A stretch of DNA of 64,000 nucleotides from Ornithinimicrobium cryptoxanthini. GTDB lineage: Bacteria; Actinomycetota; Actinomycetes; Actinomycetales; Dermatophilaceae. Numbering within the stretch: the stretch's first letter is position 1; each line of letters opens with the position of its first letter. The stretch lies in NCBI RefSeq assembly GCF_023923205.1, contig NZ_CP099490.1, positions 2,356,001 through 2,420,000 on the forward strand, written 5' to 3'. A program made the position numbers and the translations under genes. Below the pieces are notes generated by a model that saw only the letters and a list, made by a program, of their open reading frames with translations, was not told the origin of the DNA and made no database searches. Shown here piece by piece: positions 1 to 11,765 of this stretch.

Positions 1-1573
1 CGTCGTGATAGCGGAAGCCGATGGCTGAGCCATAGCGCCGGTCGGCCCGCAGCGCCTGGCGCAGCTTCGTCAGGCGGGCGTCGGTCTCCTCGGCACCCAG
101 CTGGGCAGCCCACTGGAACGGCGTGTGGGCCTTGGGCACGAAGCCCCCGATCGACACGGTGCAGCGGATGTCCTTGTGCCCACTGACCTGTCGGCCGGTG
201 TCGATCACCTTCTTGGCCAGGTCAGCGATCTGCAGCACGTCCTCGTCGGTCTCGGTCGGCAGACCACACATGAAGTAGAGCTTGACCTGACGCCACCCCG
301 CGCAATACGCCGCCGCCACGGTCCTGATCAGGTCCTCCTCGCTGACCATCTTGTTGATCACCTTGCGCAGCCGCTCGCTGCCCCCCTCCGGCGCGAAGGT
401 CAGACCGGAGCGCCGACCGTTGCGGGTGAGCTCGTTGGCCAGCTCGATGTTGAAGGCGTCCACCCGCGTCGAGGGCAGGGACAGCGAGGTGTTGGTGCCC
501 TCATAGCGGTCGGCCAGTCCCTTGGCGACGTCAGCGATCTCACTGTGGTCGGCCGAGGACAGGGAGAGCAGCCCGACCTCCTCGTAGCCGGTGGCGTCCA
601 GGCCCTGGGCCACCATCGCGCCGATCCCCTCGATGGAGCGCTCGCGCACCGGACGGGTGATCATGCCTGCCTGACAGAACCGGCAGCCGCGGGTGCACCC
701 GCGGAAGATCTCGACGCTCATCCGCTCGTGCACCGACTCGGTGACCGGCACCAGCGGCGTCTTCGGATAGGGCCACGCGTCGAGGTCCATCACCGTGTGC
801 TTGCTGACCCGCCACGGCACCCCCGCCTGGTTCGGCACCACCCGCTGGATGCGGGCGTCCGGCAGATAGTCCACGTCATAGAAGGCCGGCACATAGACAC
901 CGCCGGTGCGCGCCAGGCGCAGCAGCAGCTCATGCCGCCCACCCGGTCTGCCCTCGCTCTTCCAGCCGCCGATGAGCTGTGTCGCGGCCAGCACCGCCTC
1001 CTCACCGTCACCGACGATGGCAGCGTCCACGAAGTCGGCGATCGGCTCGGGGTTGAAGGCGGCGTGCCCGCCCGCGATCACGATCGGGTGCTCGTCCGTG
1101 CGGTCCACCGCATGCAGCGGAAGACCCGCCAGGTCAAGCGCCGTCAGCATGTTGGTGTAGCCGAGCTCGGTCGAGAAGGAAAGCCCGAACACATCGAAGT
1201 CACCCACAGCCCGGTGCCCGTCGACGGTGAACTGCGGCACACCCTCGGCGCGCATCAGCCCCTCCAGGTCCGGCCAGACGGAGTAGGTCCGCTCCGCCAG
1301 CGCGAACGGCTGCTCGTTGAGGACCTCATAGAGGATCATGACGCCCTGGTTGGGCAGCCCGATCTCATAGGCGTCGGGATACATCAGCGCCCAGCGCACC
1401 GTGAGCTCCGCACCCTCCGGCCCGAACCCGGCCACGTGCCAGTCCTTGACCTGCGAGTTCAGCTCACCCCCGACATACTGCACCGGCTTGCTGACCTGCT
1501 CGAGCAGCGGCTCCAGCGCAGGGAAGATGCTGTCGCCAGGCGTGCGCGGGCGGGATTCGTCCGTGGCAGTCAT
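1..1573 (-). CDS. B12-binding-domain radical SAM protein (TIGR03960-like), 3' end outside window
   Basis: Starts at the ATG at 1573 and runs off the left edge in frame, giving about 524 residues of a family usually somewhat above 600. The N-terminal half looks like a cobalamin-binding (B12-type) Rossmann region ending in an AGGHAAFNPEP stretch. A radical SAM cluster motif CTRGCRFC (CxxxCxxC) follows near residue 290, and EGGSERLRKVINKM lies further on. These are features of the TIGR03960 family, which in other bacteria is often followed by a DUF2344 protein that would lie left of the window. The substrate of the family is not established. It is the last visible gene of a minus-strand run downstream of the acyl-CoA ligase, with an 82-bp gap. 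Family assignment is firm; the function is not known. Confidence 0.88.
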   Translation of the reverse strand, partial: MTATDESRPRTPGDSIFPALEPLLEQVSKPVQYVGGELNSQVKDWHVAGFGPEGAELTVRWALMYPDAYEIGLPNQGVMILYEVLNEQPFALAERTYSVWPDLEGLMRAEGVPQFTVDGHRAVGDFDVFGLSFSTELGYTNMLTALDLAGLPLHAVDRTDEHPIVIAGGHAAFNPEPIADFVDAAIVGDGEEAVLAATQLIGGWKSEGRPGGRHELLLRLARTGGVYVPAFYDVDYLPDARIQRVVPNQAGVPWRVSKHTVMDLDAWPYPKTPLVPVTESVHERMSVEIFRGCTRGCRFCQAGMITRPVRERSIEGIGAMVAQGLDATGYEEVGLLSLSSADHSEIADVAKGLADRYEGTNTSLSLPSTRVDAFNIELANELTRNGRRSGLTFAPEGGSERLRKVINKMVSEEDLIRTVAAAYCAGWRQVKLYFMCGLPTETDEDVLQIADLAKKVIDTGRQVSGHKDIRCTVSIGGFVPKAHTPFQWAAQLGAEETDARLTKLRQALRADRRYGSAIGFRYHD

Positions 1574-1655
1574 GACAGCAAGGGTATGCCGAGCGGCCCG
1601 CGGTGAGGCGGGCCGCTCGGCATCTCCGTGGCGGCGGTGTGAGCGCGTGTCCAGG

Positions 1656-3500
<1,845 letters not shown>

Positions 3501-3596
3501 AACTCGTCCTTCGTTGGGCGGGTGTGTGAGCCTGATCCTCTCAGGTCGATGGCCGATTCGGTAGGCCGACCCCCACAACCGCTGCCCAAATGTTAC

Positions 3597-4694
3597 CTAC
3601 GGGTAGGTGCGCCGGGGTTGCTGACAGGCTGCGACCAGTCCGACCGCCAACCAGCAGGCGAACATCGAGGACCCGCCATAGGACAAGAAGGGCAGCGGCA
3701 GGCCGGTGACCGGCGTCAGCCCGAGGTTCATGCCGACGTTCTCGACGGTCTGGAAGAGCAACCAGCCGGCCACCCCGACGGCGACCAGCCGGGCAAACGG
3801 GTCCTCGGTGCGGACCGCCACCCACAGTGCCCGGATCACGACAAACAGGAGCAGTCCGAGGATGCCGAGGCTGCCGACCAGGCCCAGCTCCTCCCCCGCG
3901 ATGGAGAAGACGAAGTCGGTGTGCTGGAAGGGGATGAACCCGCCCTGGGTCTGTGGTCCCTGGCCGAGGCCGGCTCCGTCCCAGCCACCGGAGCCGATCG
4001 CCAGACGGGCCTGCCGGGTCTGGTAGCCGATGCCCTGCGGGTCCCGGGACGGGTCGGCGAAGGCGAGCAGCCGGTCCAGCTGGTAGCCATCCAGCAGCGG
4101 CACCCTGATCGCGGCCACGATCGCCCCCACCGCCCCGGCGACCGCGAGCACCGTCCAGCGCAGCGCCGCTCCCGACGCGGCCACGACACCGACCGCCATG
4201 GCGCCCAGGACCAGCGCGGTCCCCAGGTCCGGCTGCAGCAGGATCAACCCGATGGGCAGACCCGCCAGCAGCCACGCGGTCAGCACGTCACGCCAACCGG
4301 GTGTGCGGCTCGGGCTGCGCGACTCGGCAAGGATCATCGCCAGGCCGATGCACAGCGCGATCTTGGACAGCTCGGCCGGCTGCAGGGAGAACCCGCCGGG
4401 CAGGTGGATCCAGGAGCGGGAGCCGTTGACGGTGACCCCGAGCGGGCTGAGCACGACCAGCAGCCCCAGGATGCCGGCCAGATAGAGCCAGGGAGCGGCG
4501 GCTCTGATCCAGCGGACGTCGACCCGCAGCAGGAGCACCGCCATCGTGATCCCGATGCCAGTGTTGATCAGGTGCCGCACGACCAGGGCCGAGCCCACGT
4601 CCTGGTGGGTGCCGGACCAGATGAGCAGGGCGCCGAGCAGACTCAGACCCAGCGCTGCGACATACAGCCCCCAGTCGATGCGCAGCCAGGCCAT
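3597..4694 (-). CDS. rodA: FtsW/RodA/SpoVE-family peptidoglycan glycosyltransferase
   Basis: A 365-residue polytopic membrane protein of the SEDS family. It polymerises lipid II into glycan strands, normally together with a class B penicillin-binding protein. Visible family marks are the NGSRSWIHLPG segment (about 95-105), LQPAELSKIAL, the large extracellular loop with QARLAIGSGGWDGAGLGQG, and the C-terminal TGLPLPFLSYGGSS motif. Length is slightly short for RodA but all conserved segments are present. It starts three bases after the ribF stop, so it is very probably co-transcribed with ribF. No PBP2, mre or dcw gene is nearby, so this is a stand-alone location. RodA rather than FtsW is favoured by the short length and lack of a long N-terminal extension. 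Confidence 0.9.
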   Translation of the reverse strand: MAWLRIDWGLYVAALGLSLLGALLIWSGTHQDVGSALVVRHLINTGIGITMAVLLLRVDVRWIRAAAPWLYLAGILGLLVVLSPLGVTVNGSRSWIHLPGGFSLQPAELSKIALCIGLAMILAESRSPSRTPGWRDVLTAWLLAGLPIGLILLQPDLGTALVLGAMAVGVVAASGAALRWTVLAVAGAVGAIVAAIRVPLLDGYQLDRLLAFADPSRDPQGIGYQTRQARLAIGSGGWDGAGLGQGPQTQGGFIPFQHTDFVFSIAGEELGLVGSLGILGLLLFVVIRALWVAVRTEDPFARLVAVGVAGWLLFQTVENVGMNLGLTPVTGLPLPFLSYGGSSMFACWLAVGLVAACQQPRRTYP

Positions 4695-4697
4695 GGC

Positions 4698-5669
4698 CTA
4701 GCCGAACAGGATGGACCGGCTGGCGTCGACGTCGCGACCGATCTGGGTGAGCAGCTCATCCACCGACTCGAAGCGCACGTTGCCGCGCAGTCGCTCCACG
4801 AAGTCGACGCCCACCTGCTCGTGATAGAGATCCAGGTCCAGCCGGTCCAGGACGTGCGCCTCGACGACCCGCACCGGCACGTCGTCAAAGGTGGGGTTGG
4901 TCCCGACCGAGATAGCGGCCGGCAACCGGCGCTCCGGGTCGCCCACCGGCAGGTCAAAGCGCTCCAGCCAGCCGGCATACACGCCGTCCGTGGGGATCAG
5001 TCCCTCGACCGTGCCGCCCAGGTTTGCGGTCGGGAACCCCATCTCGCGACCGCGACGCTTTCCGTGCACGACCTCACCGGTGACGCGGTGCGGACGACCG
5101 AGTATGTCGGCAGCCAGGTCCACCTGACCCTCACCCAGGAGGGCGCGCACGTGGGTGGAGGACCAGTTGCGGGCCCCCTCGGTGGTCTCGCCGACCGCGG
5201 CCAGCTCCACCACCTCGAAGTCGTCGCTGGCGCCGATCTCGCGCATCGTGTCGATGTTGCCCGAGTTGTGCACGCCAAAGCGGGAGTCGGTGCCGAGCAC
5301 GACCGCCGTGGCACCGAGCGCGTCGACGAACACCTCGCGGACGAACTCGTGAGGCGTCATGGCCGCGAGCTCGTGGGTGAAGGCCAGCACGAGGATCGCG
5401 TCCAGGCCGGTGCCCGCCATGAGGTCGAGGCGGTGCTCCACGCCGGCGATCTGCACGGGGGCCCGCTCGGGGTGCAGGACGGCAAGCGGCGGGGGGTCGA
5501 AGGTGACGGCCACGGCCCGTGCGTCCCGCGCGCGCGCCTCGCGGACGACGGTCCCCAGCAGGGCGCGGTGGCCGCGGTGGACCCCGTCGAAGTTGCCGAG
5601 GGTCACCACGCTGGGTCCGAACCCGGACGGGATCTCCTGCAGGTCGGTCCAGCGCGGCACGGACTCCAC
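4698..5669 (-). CDS. ribF: Bifunctional riboflavin kinase / FMN adenylyltransferase
   Basis: Converts riboflavin to FMN and FMN to FAD. The N-terminal nucleotidyltransferase begins with VVTLGNFDGVHRGH within the first 40 residues. The C-terminal flavokinase domain has VHGKRRGREMGFPTANL around residue 190 and the Thr-Asn pair typical of the family. About 323 residues, normal length. The start is uncertain: a GTG at 5669 lies one base after the truB stop (TAG-A-GTG), but a GTG three codons further in (5660), preceded by GGAG, aligns better with mycobacterial RibF starts. It sits in the rbfA-truB-ribF-rodA series and is probably translationally coupled to truB. Confidence 0.93.
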   Translation of the reverse strand: MESVPRWTDLQEIPSGFGPSVVTLGNFDGVHRGHRALLGTVVREARARDARAVAVTFDPPPLAVLHPERAPVQIAGVEHRLDLMAGTGLDAILVLAFTHELAAMTPHEFVREVFVDALGATAVVLGTDSRFGVHNSGNIDTMREIGASDDFEVVELAAVGETTEGARNWSSTHVRALLGEGQVDLAADILGRPHRVTGEVVHGKRRGREMGFPTANLGGTVEGLIPTDGVYAGWLERFDLPVGDPERRLPAAISVGTNPTFDDVPVRVVEAHVLDRLDLDLYHEQVGVDFVERLRGNVRFESVDELLTQIGRDVDASRSILFG

Positions 5670-5670
5670 T

Positions 5671-6648
5671 CTAGAGGGCGGGGAAGACGACATGACTGCG
5701 CGCCACCTCCCCGGTCTCGTCCAGCATGGCCACCAGCACGCCATCTGGACCGATAGCGGCCACCGGCTCGGTCCGCCCCGCCTGTGCTGCCGGGAGTCGT
5801 TTGCCGTGACCGAGGTCGATGGCCTCCTGGGCGCTCAGGGTGCGGCTGGGGAAGGTGGCCGTGGCAGCCTCGGCCAGCGGCACCAGGTGGGCGGAGACGC
5901 CGTCCTGCTCAAGCTGCTCCAGCGTCGCTGCCGAGGCCAGTTCGAAGCCCCCGACGCGGGTGCGGCGCAGGGCGGTCAGGTGCCCACCCACGCCGAGCTG
6001 CTCCCCGAGGTCGCGAGCCAGGGCACGCACATAGGTGCCGGAGCTGACCTCGACCTCGACGTCCAGGTCGAGCCAGGCGACGACGGGCTCGGTCGGGCTA
6101 GCTGCGTCCGTGTCTGTCTGCGAGTCGCCCGCGCGGATGTCGGACACCTCGAAGCGGTGGACCGTCACCGGCCGTGCGGGCAGCTCGACGTCCTCACCCG
6201 CCCGGACCCGCGCATAGGAGCGCTTGCCGTCGATCTTGATCGCGCTGACCGAGCTGGGCACCTGCTGGATGCTGCCGGTCAGGTCGGCGATCGCAGCCCG
6301 GACCGCCGCCTCGGTCAGCTGCGACGTGTCGTGGCGCGCGGTGACCTCACCCTCGGCGTCGTCGGTCACGGTGCTGACCCCGAGCCGGATGGTCGCGGTG
6401 TAGGCCTTGTCCGCCCCCACCAGGAAGGTGAGCAGCTTGGTGGCCCGGTTGACCCCCAGCACCAGCACCCCGGTCGCCATCGGGTCCAGCGTGCCGGCGT
6501 GCCCCACCCGTCGCGTGGCGCACAGCCGCCGGGACCGTCCCACGACGTCATGGCTGGTCCAGCCCGCAGGTTTGTCCACGACGAGCAGCCCGTCACCGGC
6601 GGGAGGGTGCACCTGCTGGGCCCGGGACTCAGTCCCGGCCGTCGGCAT
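5671..6648 (-). CDS. truB: tRNA pseudouridine(55) synthase TruB
   Basis: Isomerises U55 of the tRNA T-loop to pseudouridine. The protein has the LLVVDKPAGWTSHDVV start of the catalytic domain and RVGHAGTLDPMATGVL, in which the Asp (about residue 55) is the catalytic nucleophile. The later KAYTATIRLG and GTYVRALARDLG segments also fit, with a C-terminal PUA-like region. The ATG at 6648 gives 325 residues and overlaps the last 20 bases of rbfA, which suggests translational coupling; the reading frame extends further upstream without homologous sequence. A short Asp/Thr-rich insert (SQTDTDAASPTEP) before the third catalytic block is lineage-specific. Confidence 0.94.
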   Translation of the reverse strand: MPTAGTESRAQQVHPPAGDGLLVVDKPAGWTSHDVVGRSRRLCATRRVGHAGTLDPMATGVLVLGVNRATKLLTFLVGADKAYTATIRLGVSTVTDDAEGEVTARHDTSQLTEAAVRAAIADLTGSIQQVPSSVSAIKIDGKRSYARVRAGEDVELPARPVTVHRFEVSDIRAGDSQTDTDAASPTEPVVAWLDLDVEVEVSSGTYVRALARDLGEQLGVGGHLTALRRTRVGGFELASAATLEQLEQDGVSAHLVPLAEAATATFPSRTLSAQEAIDLGHGKRLPAAQAGRTEPVAAIGPDGVLVAMLDETGEVARSHVVFPAL

Positions 6649-7135
6649 ACTTCTCGATCTGGTCGCTGTCGTCGGGCTCGTCGTCCTCGTCCAGCTCGTC
6701 GCCGACCGGGTCTGCCTCGCGCGCCTTGCGATAGGGGTCGGCCTCCCCCGCATAGCCGCTCTCAGTCCGGTTGGCGGCCAGTTGCGAGTCGCGCTCGTGC
6801 ACCTGACGGAAGATGTCCTCGAGGTGCGCGGCGTCCTCGGGCAGCGCGTCGGGCACGAACTCCAGCGTCGGCGTCAGCCTGATGCCCAGGCCCTTGCCCA
6901 TGTGCGAGCGGAGCCGGCCGCGATAGGTCTGCAGGACCTCAGCGGCATCCGCGCGCTCCTGGTCCCCGCCCAGCACGGTGTAGAAGACGGTGGCCTGCTG
7001 CAGGTCCCCCGTGACCCGGACGTCGGTGATCGTGACGAACCCCAGCCTGGGGTCCTTGACCAGCGTGTCCAGACCCTGGGCCACCAGGACCTTGATGCGC
7101 TCGGCGACCTTGCGGGCGCGTGCGGGATCTGCCAT
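6629..7135 (-). CDS. rbfA: 30S ribosome-binding factor A
   Basis: A single KH-domain protein that binds immature 30S subunits and helps 16S 5'-end maturation and cold adaptation. The N-terminus reads MADPARARKVAERIKVLVAQ, followed by DPRLGFVTITDVRVTGDL and a YTVLG strand, as in the family. The ATG at 7135 follows GGAGGAGAC, a strong ribosome-binding site, and is preferred to an upstream ATG. At 168 residues it is longer than many homologues because of a charged C-terminal tail (DELDEDDEPDDSD) common in actinobacteria. It lies 162 bp downstream of infB with a hairpin in between, and overlaps truB by 20 bases. Confidence 0.94.
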   Translation of the reverse strand: MADPARARKVAERIKVLVAQGLDTLVKDPRLGFVTITDVRVTGDLQQATVFYTVLGGDQERADAAEVLQTYRGRLRSHMGKGLGIRLTPTLEFVPDALPEDAAHLEDIFRQVHERDSQLAANRTESGYAGEADPYRKAREADPVGDELDEDDEPDDSDQIEKYADGRD

Positions 7136-7249
7136 GTCTCCTCCTCGGTCGGGTTGCAACGAGTCAGTCTAGGTCGCCTCGCGGCCGACCCGCGCACGCA
7201 GTGGCGCCGCCAACCTCTCCCGTGCGTGGAGGTGGGCCCTGGACGCGAC

Positions 7250-7282
7250 AGAGCCCGGGCGCAACAGGTGCACCCGGGCTCT
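7250..7282 (-). terminator. Hairpin between infB and rbfA
   Basis: A perfect 10-bp inverted repeat (AGAGCCCGGG / CCCGGGCTCT) with a 13-nt loop, starting 15 bases after the infB stop. No T-run follows on the minus strand, which is usual for actinobacterial terminators. It may terminate or only attenuate, or stabilise the infB 3' end, because rbfA continues in the same direction. Confidence 0.55.
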
Positions 7283-7297
7283 GCGATCCTCGACCGA

Positions 7298-10198
7298 TCA
7301 GCTGCGCGGGATCTCGCGCATCTCATAGGTGGTGATCAGGTCATCGGTCTGGACGTCGTTGAACGAGCCCAGGTTGATGCCGCACTCGAAGCCCTCGCGG
7401 ACCTCGGTGACGTCGTCCTTGAACCGCCGCAGGCCGGCGATCTCCAGGCCCTCGGTGATGACCACGCCGTTGCGGGTGATCCGAGCCTTGGCGCCGCGGC
7501 GGATCTCGCCGCTGCGGACGAGGGAGCCGGCCACGTTGCCGAACTTGGAGGAGCGGAAGATCTCGCGGATCTCCGCGGTGCCCGTCTCGACCTCCTCGTA
7601 CTCCGGCTTGAGCATGCCCGTGAGCGCGCTCTCGATGTCCTCGATCGCCTGGTAGATCACGCCGTAGTAGCGGATCTCCACGCCCTCGCGCTCGGCGACC
7701 TCGGCGTTCTGTCCCTCGGCCCGGACGTTGTAGCCCAGGATGATCGCATCCGAGGCCGCAGCCAGGTTGATGTTGTTGAGGGTGATCGCACCGACCCCGC
7801 GGTCGATGATCCGCAGGTCGACCTCGTCGCCGACATCGATCTGCAGCAGAGCGTCCTCGAGCGCCTCGACCGAACCGGACACGTCGCCCTTGAGGATCAG
7901 GTTGAGCGTGTCCACCTTGCCGGCAGCCAGAGCCTCGTTGAGGCTCTCCAGGCTGATCCGCTTGCGGGCCTTGGCCAGCGAGGCCTGCCGGTCGGCGCTC
8001 TCGCGCTTCTCGGCGATCTGGCGCGCGGTGCGGTCGTCGGGGGCCACCAGGAAGGTGTCACCCGCCCGTGGCACCGAGGCCAGACCGAGCACCTGCACCG
8101 GACGCGACGGGGTCGCCTCCTGCACGTTGTTGCCGTGCTCGTCGAGCATGGCGCGCACGCGACCGTGGGCCGAGCCCGCCACGATGGCGTCCCCGACCGT
8201 CAGGGTGCCCTGCTGGACCAGCACCGTGGCCACCGGGCCACGACCGCGGTCCAGGTTGGCCTCGATGGCCACACCGCGAGCGTCCTTGTTGGGGTTGGCC
8301 CGCAGGTCCAGGGCCGCGTCCGCGGTCAGCAGGACCGCCTCGAGCAGCGCGTCGATGTTCTGGTTGTTCTTGGCGGACACGTCCACGAACATCGTCTCAC
8401 CGCCATACTCCTCGGCGATCAGGTTGTATTCGGTCAGCTGCTGGCGCACCTTGGCCGGGTTGGCGCCGTCAACATCGATCTTGTTGACCGCCACCACGAT
8501 CGGCACGTCCGCAGCCTGGGCGTGGTTGAGCGCCTCGATCGTCTGCGGCATGACACCGTCGTTGGCCGCGACCACCAGGATCGCGATGTCGGTCACCTTG
8601 GCACCACGGGCACGCATGGCGGTGAACGCCTCGTGACCCGGGGTGTCGATGAAGGTGATCGGACGGTCGTCGCCCTCGTGGTGGGTGTGCACCTGGTAGG
8701 CACCGATGTGCTGGGTGATGCCACCGGTCTCGCTGGCACCGACATCGGCCTGACGGATCGCATCGAGCAGTCGGGTCTTGCCGTGGTCGACGTGACCCAT
8801 GACGGTCACGACCGGGGGACGTGCCTCCAGGTCCTCGTCGGTCTCGGCCTCGGTCTCAGCATCCAGGTCGATGTTGAAGGAGGTGAAGAGCTCGCGCTCC
8901 TCCTCCTCCGGCGAGACGACCCGGATGTCATAGCCCAGCTCGGAGCCCAGCACGCCGAAGGCGTCCTCGTCCAGGGACTGGGTCGCCGTCGCCATCTCAC
9001 CGAGGTGGAACAGCACGGTCACCAGCGATGCCGGGTCGACGTTGATCTTGTCGGCGAAGTCGCTCAGCGAGGCGCCACGGCGCACCGTGATGGTCTGGCC
9101 GTTGCCGCGCGGGATGCTGACGCCACCGATGCTCGGCGCCTGCATCTGCTCGAACTCTGCGCGCTTTGCCCTCTTGGACTTGCGTCCGCGGACCTTGCCG
9201 CCTCCACGACCGAAGGCACCCTGCGTGCCGCCACGCCCACGCGGGCCGCCACCGGGACGACCGCCACCGCCACCGCGGTAGCCACCGGGACCGCCACCGG
9301 GTCCACCGGGGCCGCCACCGGGTCCACCAGCGCCGGGACGACCGCGGCCACCAGGGCCGCCACGGGCCGGGCGCTCACCCGGACGGGGAACAGCCGCACG
9401 GTCGGGCATCATGCCGGGGTTGGGACGCGGACCACCAGGGCGCGGACCGCCAGGACCGGCCTGGCCGCCACGGGTGCCACCGGGGCGGGGCATGCCCTGC
9501 GACGGCGCGAACGGGTTGTTGCCCGGACGCGGTGCACCGCCTCGCTCACCACCGCGCTCGGGACGGTCGGAGCGCTCGGCGCGCGGACGCTCGCGGCCCA
9601 TGCCCTGCTTGGAGGCGAAGGGGTTGTTGCCAGGCCGGGGGCCGGGCTTCACGCCAGGACGGGGAGCGCCCTCACGGGACCCGGAAGCAGCCGGGGCCTC
9701 GGGCGTGCGCGGGCCGGGACGGCCCGAGGGGCTCGACGAGGCGGCGGGACGCGCGGGCTCATCAGAGCCGCTCGCAGCCGTGCTCGTCTCCGGTGCGGTC
9801 GGTGCCTGCGGGGCGGCCGGCGCAGCTGCTTCGGGTGCGGCGGTGCCGCCCGGCTTGGCCGGGCCGGGCTTCACGCCTGGCTTGGCCGGTGTCGGCGCGC
9901 TCGCAGCGGGAGCCTTGGCGCCCTCCTGCGCAGAGGCGGGGGTCGCGTCGACATCAGCAGACGCCAGCTTGGCGGCTGCCTCCTTGGCGGGGGCAGCGTC
10001 CTTGGCGGGCGCAGCCTTCTTGGCGGCAGGCGGCTTGGCCGCTGCCGGGGGGTTCTCACGAATCTTGCGGACCACGGGAGGCTCGATGGTCGACGATGCC
10101 GACCGGACAAACTCTCCTTGTTCCTTCAGGTGGGCGAGCAGCTCTTTGCTCTCAACCCCGAGCTCTTTCGCGAGCTCATAAACCCGGACCTTAGCCAC
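7298..10198 (-). CDS. infB: Translation initiation factor IF-2
   Basis: A GTPase that brings fMet-tRNA to the 30S subunit and promotes subunit joining. The start is GTG at 10198 with GGAGAACT upstream. The N-terminal IF2_N helix ([18 protein letters not shown]) is followed by a very long low-complexity linker. This is Ala/Pro/Lys-rich to about residue 200, then contains repeated RPGNNPF blocks and a Gly/Arg-rich stretch around 250-340. The G domain begins near residue 466 with GHVDHGKT, then DTPGHEAF and NKID, and domains II-IV follow to the C-terminus. Total 966 residues, typical for actinobacterial IF-2, whose linker is unusually long. It follows ylxR after a 232-bp gap. Confidence 0.97.
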   Translation of the reverse strand: MAKVRVYELAKELGVESKELLAHLKEQGEFVRSASSTIEPPVVRKIRENPPAAAKPPAAKKAAPAKDAAPAKEAAAKLASADVDATPASAQEGAKAPAASAPTPAKPGVKPGPAKPGGTAAPEAAAPAAPQAPTAPETSTAASGSDEPARPAASSSPSGRPGPRTPEAPAASGSREGAPRPGVKPGPRPGNNPFASKQGMGRERPRAERSDRPERGGERGGAPRPGNNPFAPSQGMPRPGGTRGGQAGPGGPRPGGPRPNPGMMPDRAAVPRPGERPARGGPGGRGRPGAGGPGGGPGGPGGGPGGYRGGGGGRPGGGPRGRGGTQGAFGRGGGKVRGRKSKRAKRAEFEQMQAPSIGGVSIPRGNGQTITVRRGASLSDFADKINVDPASLVTVLFHLGEMATATQSLDEDAFGVLGSELGYDIRVVSPEEEERELFTSFNIDLDAETEAETDEDLEARPPVVTVMGHVDHGKTRLLDAIRQADVGASETGGITQHIGAYQVHTHHEGDDRPITFIDTPGHEAFTAMRARGAKVTDIAILVVAANDGVMPQTIEALNHAQAADVPIVVAVNKIDVDGANPAKVRQQLTEYNLIAEEYGGETMFVDVSAKNNQNIDALLEAVLLTADAALDLRANPNKDARGVAIEANLDRGRGPVATVLVQQGTLTVGDAIVAGSAHGRVRAMLDEHGNNVQEATPSRPVQVLGLASVPRAGDTFLVAPDDRTARQIAEKRESADRQASLAKARKRISLESLNEALAAGKVDTLNLILKGDVSGSVEALEDALLQIDVGDEVDLRIIDRGVGAITLNNINLAAASDAIILGYNVRAEGQNAEVAEREGVEIRYYGVIYQAIEDIESALTGMLKPEYEEVETGTAEIREIFRSSKFGNVAGSLVRSGEIRRGAKARITRNGVVITEGLEIAGLRRFKDDVTEVREGFECGINLGSFNDVQTDDLITTYEMREIPRS

Positions 10199-10388
10199 AG
10201 TTCTCCTTCGTTGGGCGTCTCGGTCCGAGCCTGTTCAGGGCGCACGACCGGGACTAGTGCTGGTGGGTGCTCATTGCTGAGTACTCATCGGGTGCTCATC
10301 AGCGTCAAACCCGCTTCCGGTTCCTCGATGACAGGGCCGCTCGGCCCCGCCTGATCTGGCGGTCGGACCTGGTGGTCCGTCCGTCCGG

Positions 10389-10411
10389 TGTCCGACCCAC
10401 GGTGGGTCGGA
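10389..10411. other. Perfect hairpin in the ylxR-infB intergenic region
   Basis: GTCCGACCCA and TGGGTCGGAC pair perfectly around a CGG loop. It lies 191 bases before the infB start and 20 bases after the ylxR stop. No T-run is seen on either strand. It could be a partial terminator, an RNA-processing site or a leader element for infB; the 232-bp space around it contains no ORF or other motif that I recognise. Confidence 0.45.
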
Positions 10412-10430
10412 CGGTCCCGTTGTGCTGGGG

Positions 10431-10745
10431 TCAGTCGGACTGACCCAGCAACGCCTCCAGCGCCGTGGTGTCCGGTCGACCAGGCCGACGAAGGGCCCTG
10501 CCGAACGCACTGCGCTGGGTGGCAGCCGTCACGCACTGCGGGGTGAGGTGCACATAGGCTCCTCTCCCCTGCCGGCGGCGCTGTGGGTCCGGGACCAGCA
10601 GCCAGCCCTGTGAGGGGTCGGGGTGGTCGACGGCAGCGACGCGCAACAGTGCGGTCTGCTCCGCGCGGTGCCTACAGCCCACGCAGGTGCGCACCGGGGT
10701 GCGCGGTCCTGACAGGCCGTCAGACGGCGGAACAACCTGCACCAC
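10431..10745 (-). CDS. ylxR: YlxR family (DUF448) RNA-binding protein
   Basis: A 104-residue basic protein of the YlxR/DUF448 family, encoded in many bacteria between nusA and infB as here. The family signature RTCVGCRHRAEQTALLRVA is at residues 18-37 and GRGAYVHLTPQC near 60-75. Structures of homologues suggest RNA binding, and an effect on RNase P or transcription has been reported, but the role is not settled. The GTG at 10745 starts nine bases after the nusA stop, so the two are likely co-transcribed. The C-terminal FGRALRR segment is also typical. Confidence 0.9.
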   Translation of the reverse strand: MVQVVPPSDGLSGPRTPVRTCVGCRHRAEQTALLRVAAVDHPDPSQGWLLVPDPQRRRQGRGAYVHLTPQCVTAATQRSAFGRALRRPGRPDTTALEALLGQSD

Positions 10746-10754
10746 TCTACAGGG

Positions 10755-11765
10755 TCACTCGCCGGGAGCAGTGTCCGCCGGCGCGGTGTCCGGCCGGATG
10801 TCGATCCGCCAGCCCGTGAGCTTGTGCGCGAGCCGGGCGTTCTGACCCTCGCGTCCGATCGCCAGCGAGAGCTGGTAGTCAGGGACGACGACGCGCGCCT
10901 GACGAGCACGGTCGTCGACGATGGTGACCGACTGCACCCGCGACGGGGACAGCGCCGAGGCGACGAACTCGGCCGGGTCGTCGCTGAAGTCGACGATGTC
11001 GATCTTCTCGCCCTGCAGCTCGGTCATGACCGCGCGCACCCGCTGACCCATCGGGCCGATGCAGGCGCCCTTGGCGTTGACGCCGGGGACGGTGGCGCGC
11101 ACCGCGATCTTGGTGCGGTGCCCGGCCTCGCGGGCCAGTGCCTCAATGCGGACGGTCCCGTCGGCAATCTCGGGCACCTCGAGCGCAAACAGGCGACGCA
11201 CCAGGTTGGGGTGGGTCCGCGACAGCGTGATCTGCGGACCGCGCGGACCGCGCTTGACGCCGACCACGAAGGTGCGCAGGCGCTGACCGTGGTCATAGGT
11301 CTCCCCCGGCACCTGCTCGGAGGTGGGCAGCTCCCCCTCGACCGTGCCGAAGTCGACCAGCACGTGGCGCGGGTCGTTGGACTGCTGGATCACCCCGGAG
11401 ACGATGTCGCCCTCGCGGCCACGGAAGTCGCCGAGGATCGCGTCGTCCTCCAGCTCGCGCATCCGCTGCACGATCACCTGGCGGGCGGTCGCGGCCGCGA
11501 CTCGGCCGAAGCCCTCGGGGGTGTCGACGAACTCGGGTCCCGGTTCGCCGCGCAGGCCGGTCTCCTCGTCGATCTCCCCGGACTCACGCGCCCAGACGGT
11601 GACGTGACCGGTCTTGCGGTCCAGCTCGACCCGGGCGTGGGGGTGATGTCCCTCCGCGCGCTCGTAGGCCATGAGCAGGGCCTGCTCAATCGCCTGGACG
11701 ATCGTCTCGAGCGGGATCTCCCGCTCGCGCTCCAGCTGCCGCAGCACGGCGATGTCGATGTCCAT
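10755..11765 (-). CDS. nusA: Transcription termination/antitermination factor NusA
   Basis: Binds RNA polymerase and controls pausing, termination and antitermination. The N-terminal domain starts [16 protein letters not shown]. An S1 domain covers roughly residues 120-190 ([20 protein letters not shown]), and two KH domains follow, with the [15 protein letters not shown] and [21 protein letters not shown] motifs. At 336 residues it is the short actinobacterial type without the C-terminal acidic repeats of E. coli NusA. The start ATG overlaps the rimP TGA by one base (TGATG), so translation is coupled. Confidence 0.96.
   Translation of the reverse strand: MDIDIAVLRQLEREREIPLETIVQAIEQALLMAYERAEGHHPHARVELDRKTGHVTVWARESGEIDEETGLRGEPGPEFVDTPEGFGRVAAATARQVIVQRMRELEDDAILGDFRGREGDIVSGVIQQSNDPRHVLVDFGTVEGELPTSEQVPGETYDHGQRLRTFVVGVKRGPRGPQITLSRTHPNLVRRLFALEVPEIADGTVRIEALAREAGHRTKIAVRATVPGVNAKGACIGPMGQRVRAVMTELQGEKIDIVDFSDDPAEFVASALSPSRVQSVTIVDDRARQARVVVPDYQLSLAIGREGQNARLAHKLTGWRIDIRPDTAPADTAPGE

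Noticed and set aside
6407..10354. A 1315-codon plus-strand frame
   Set aside because: Antisense to infB, rbfA and truB; no domain pattern and typical reverse-frame composition.
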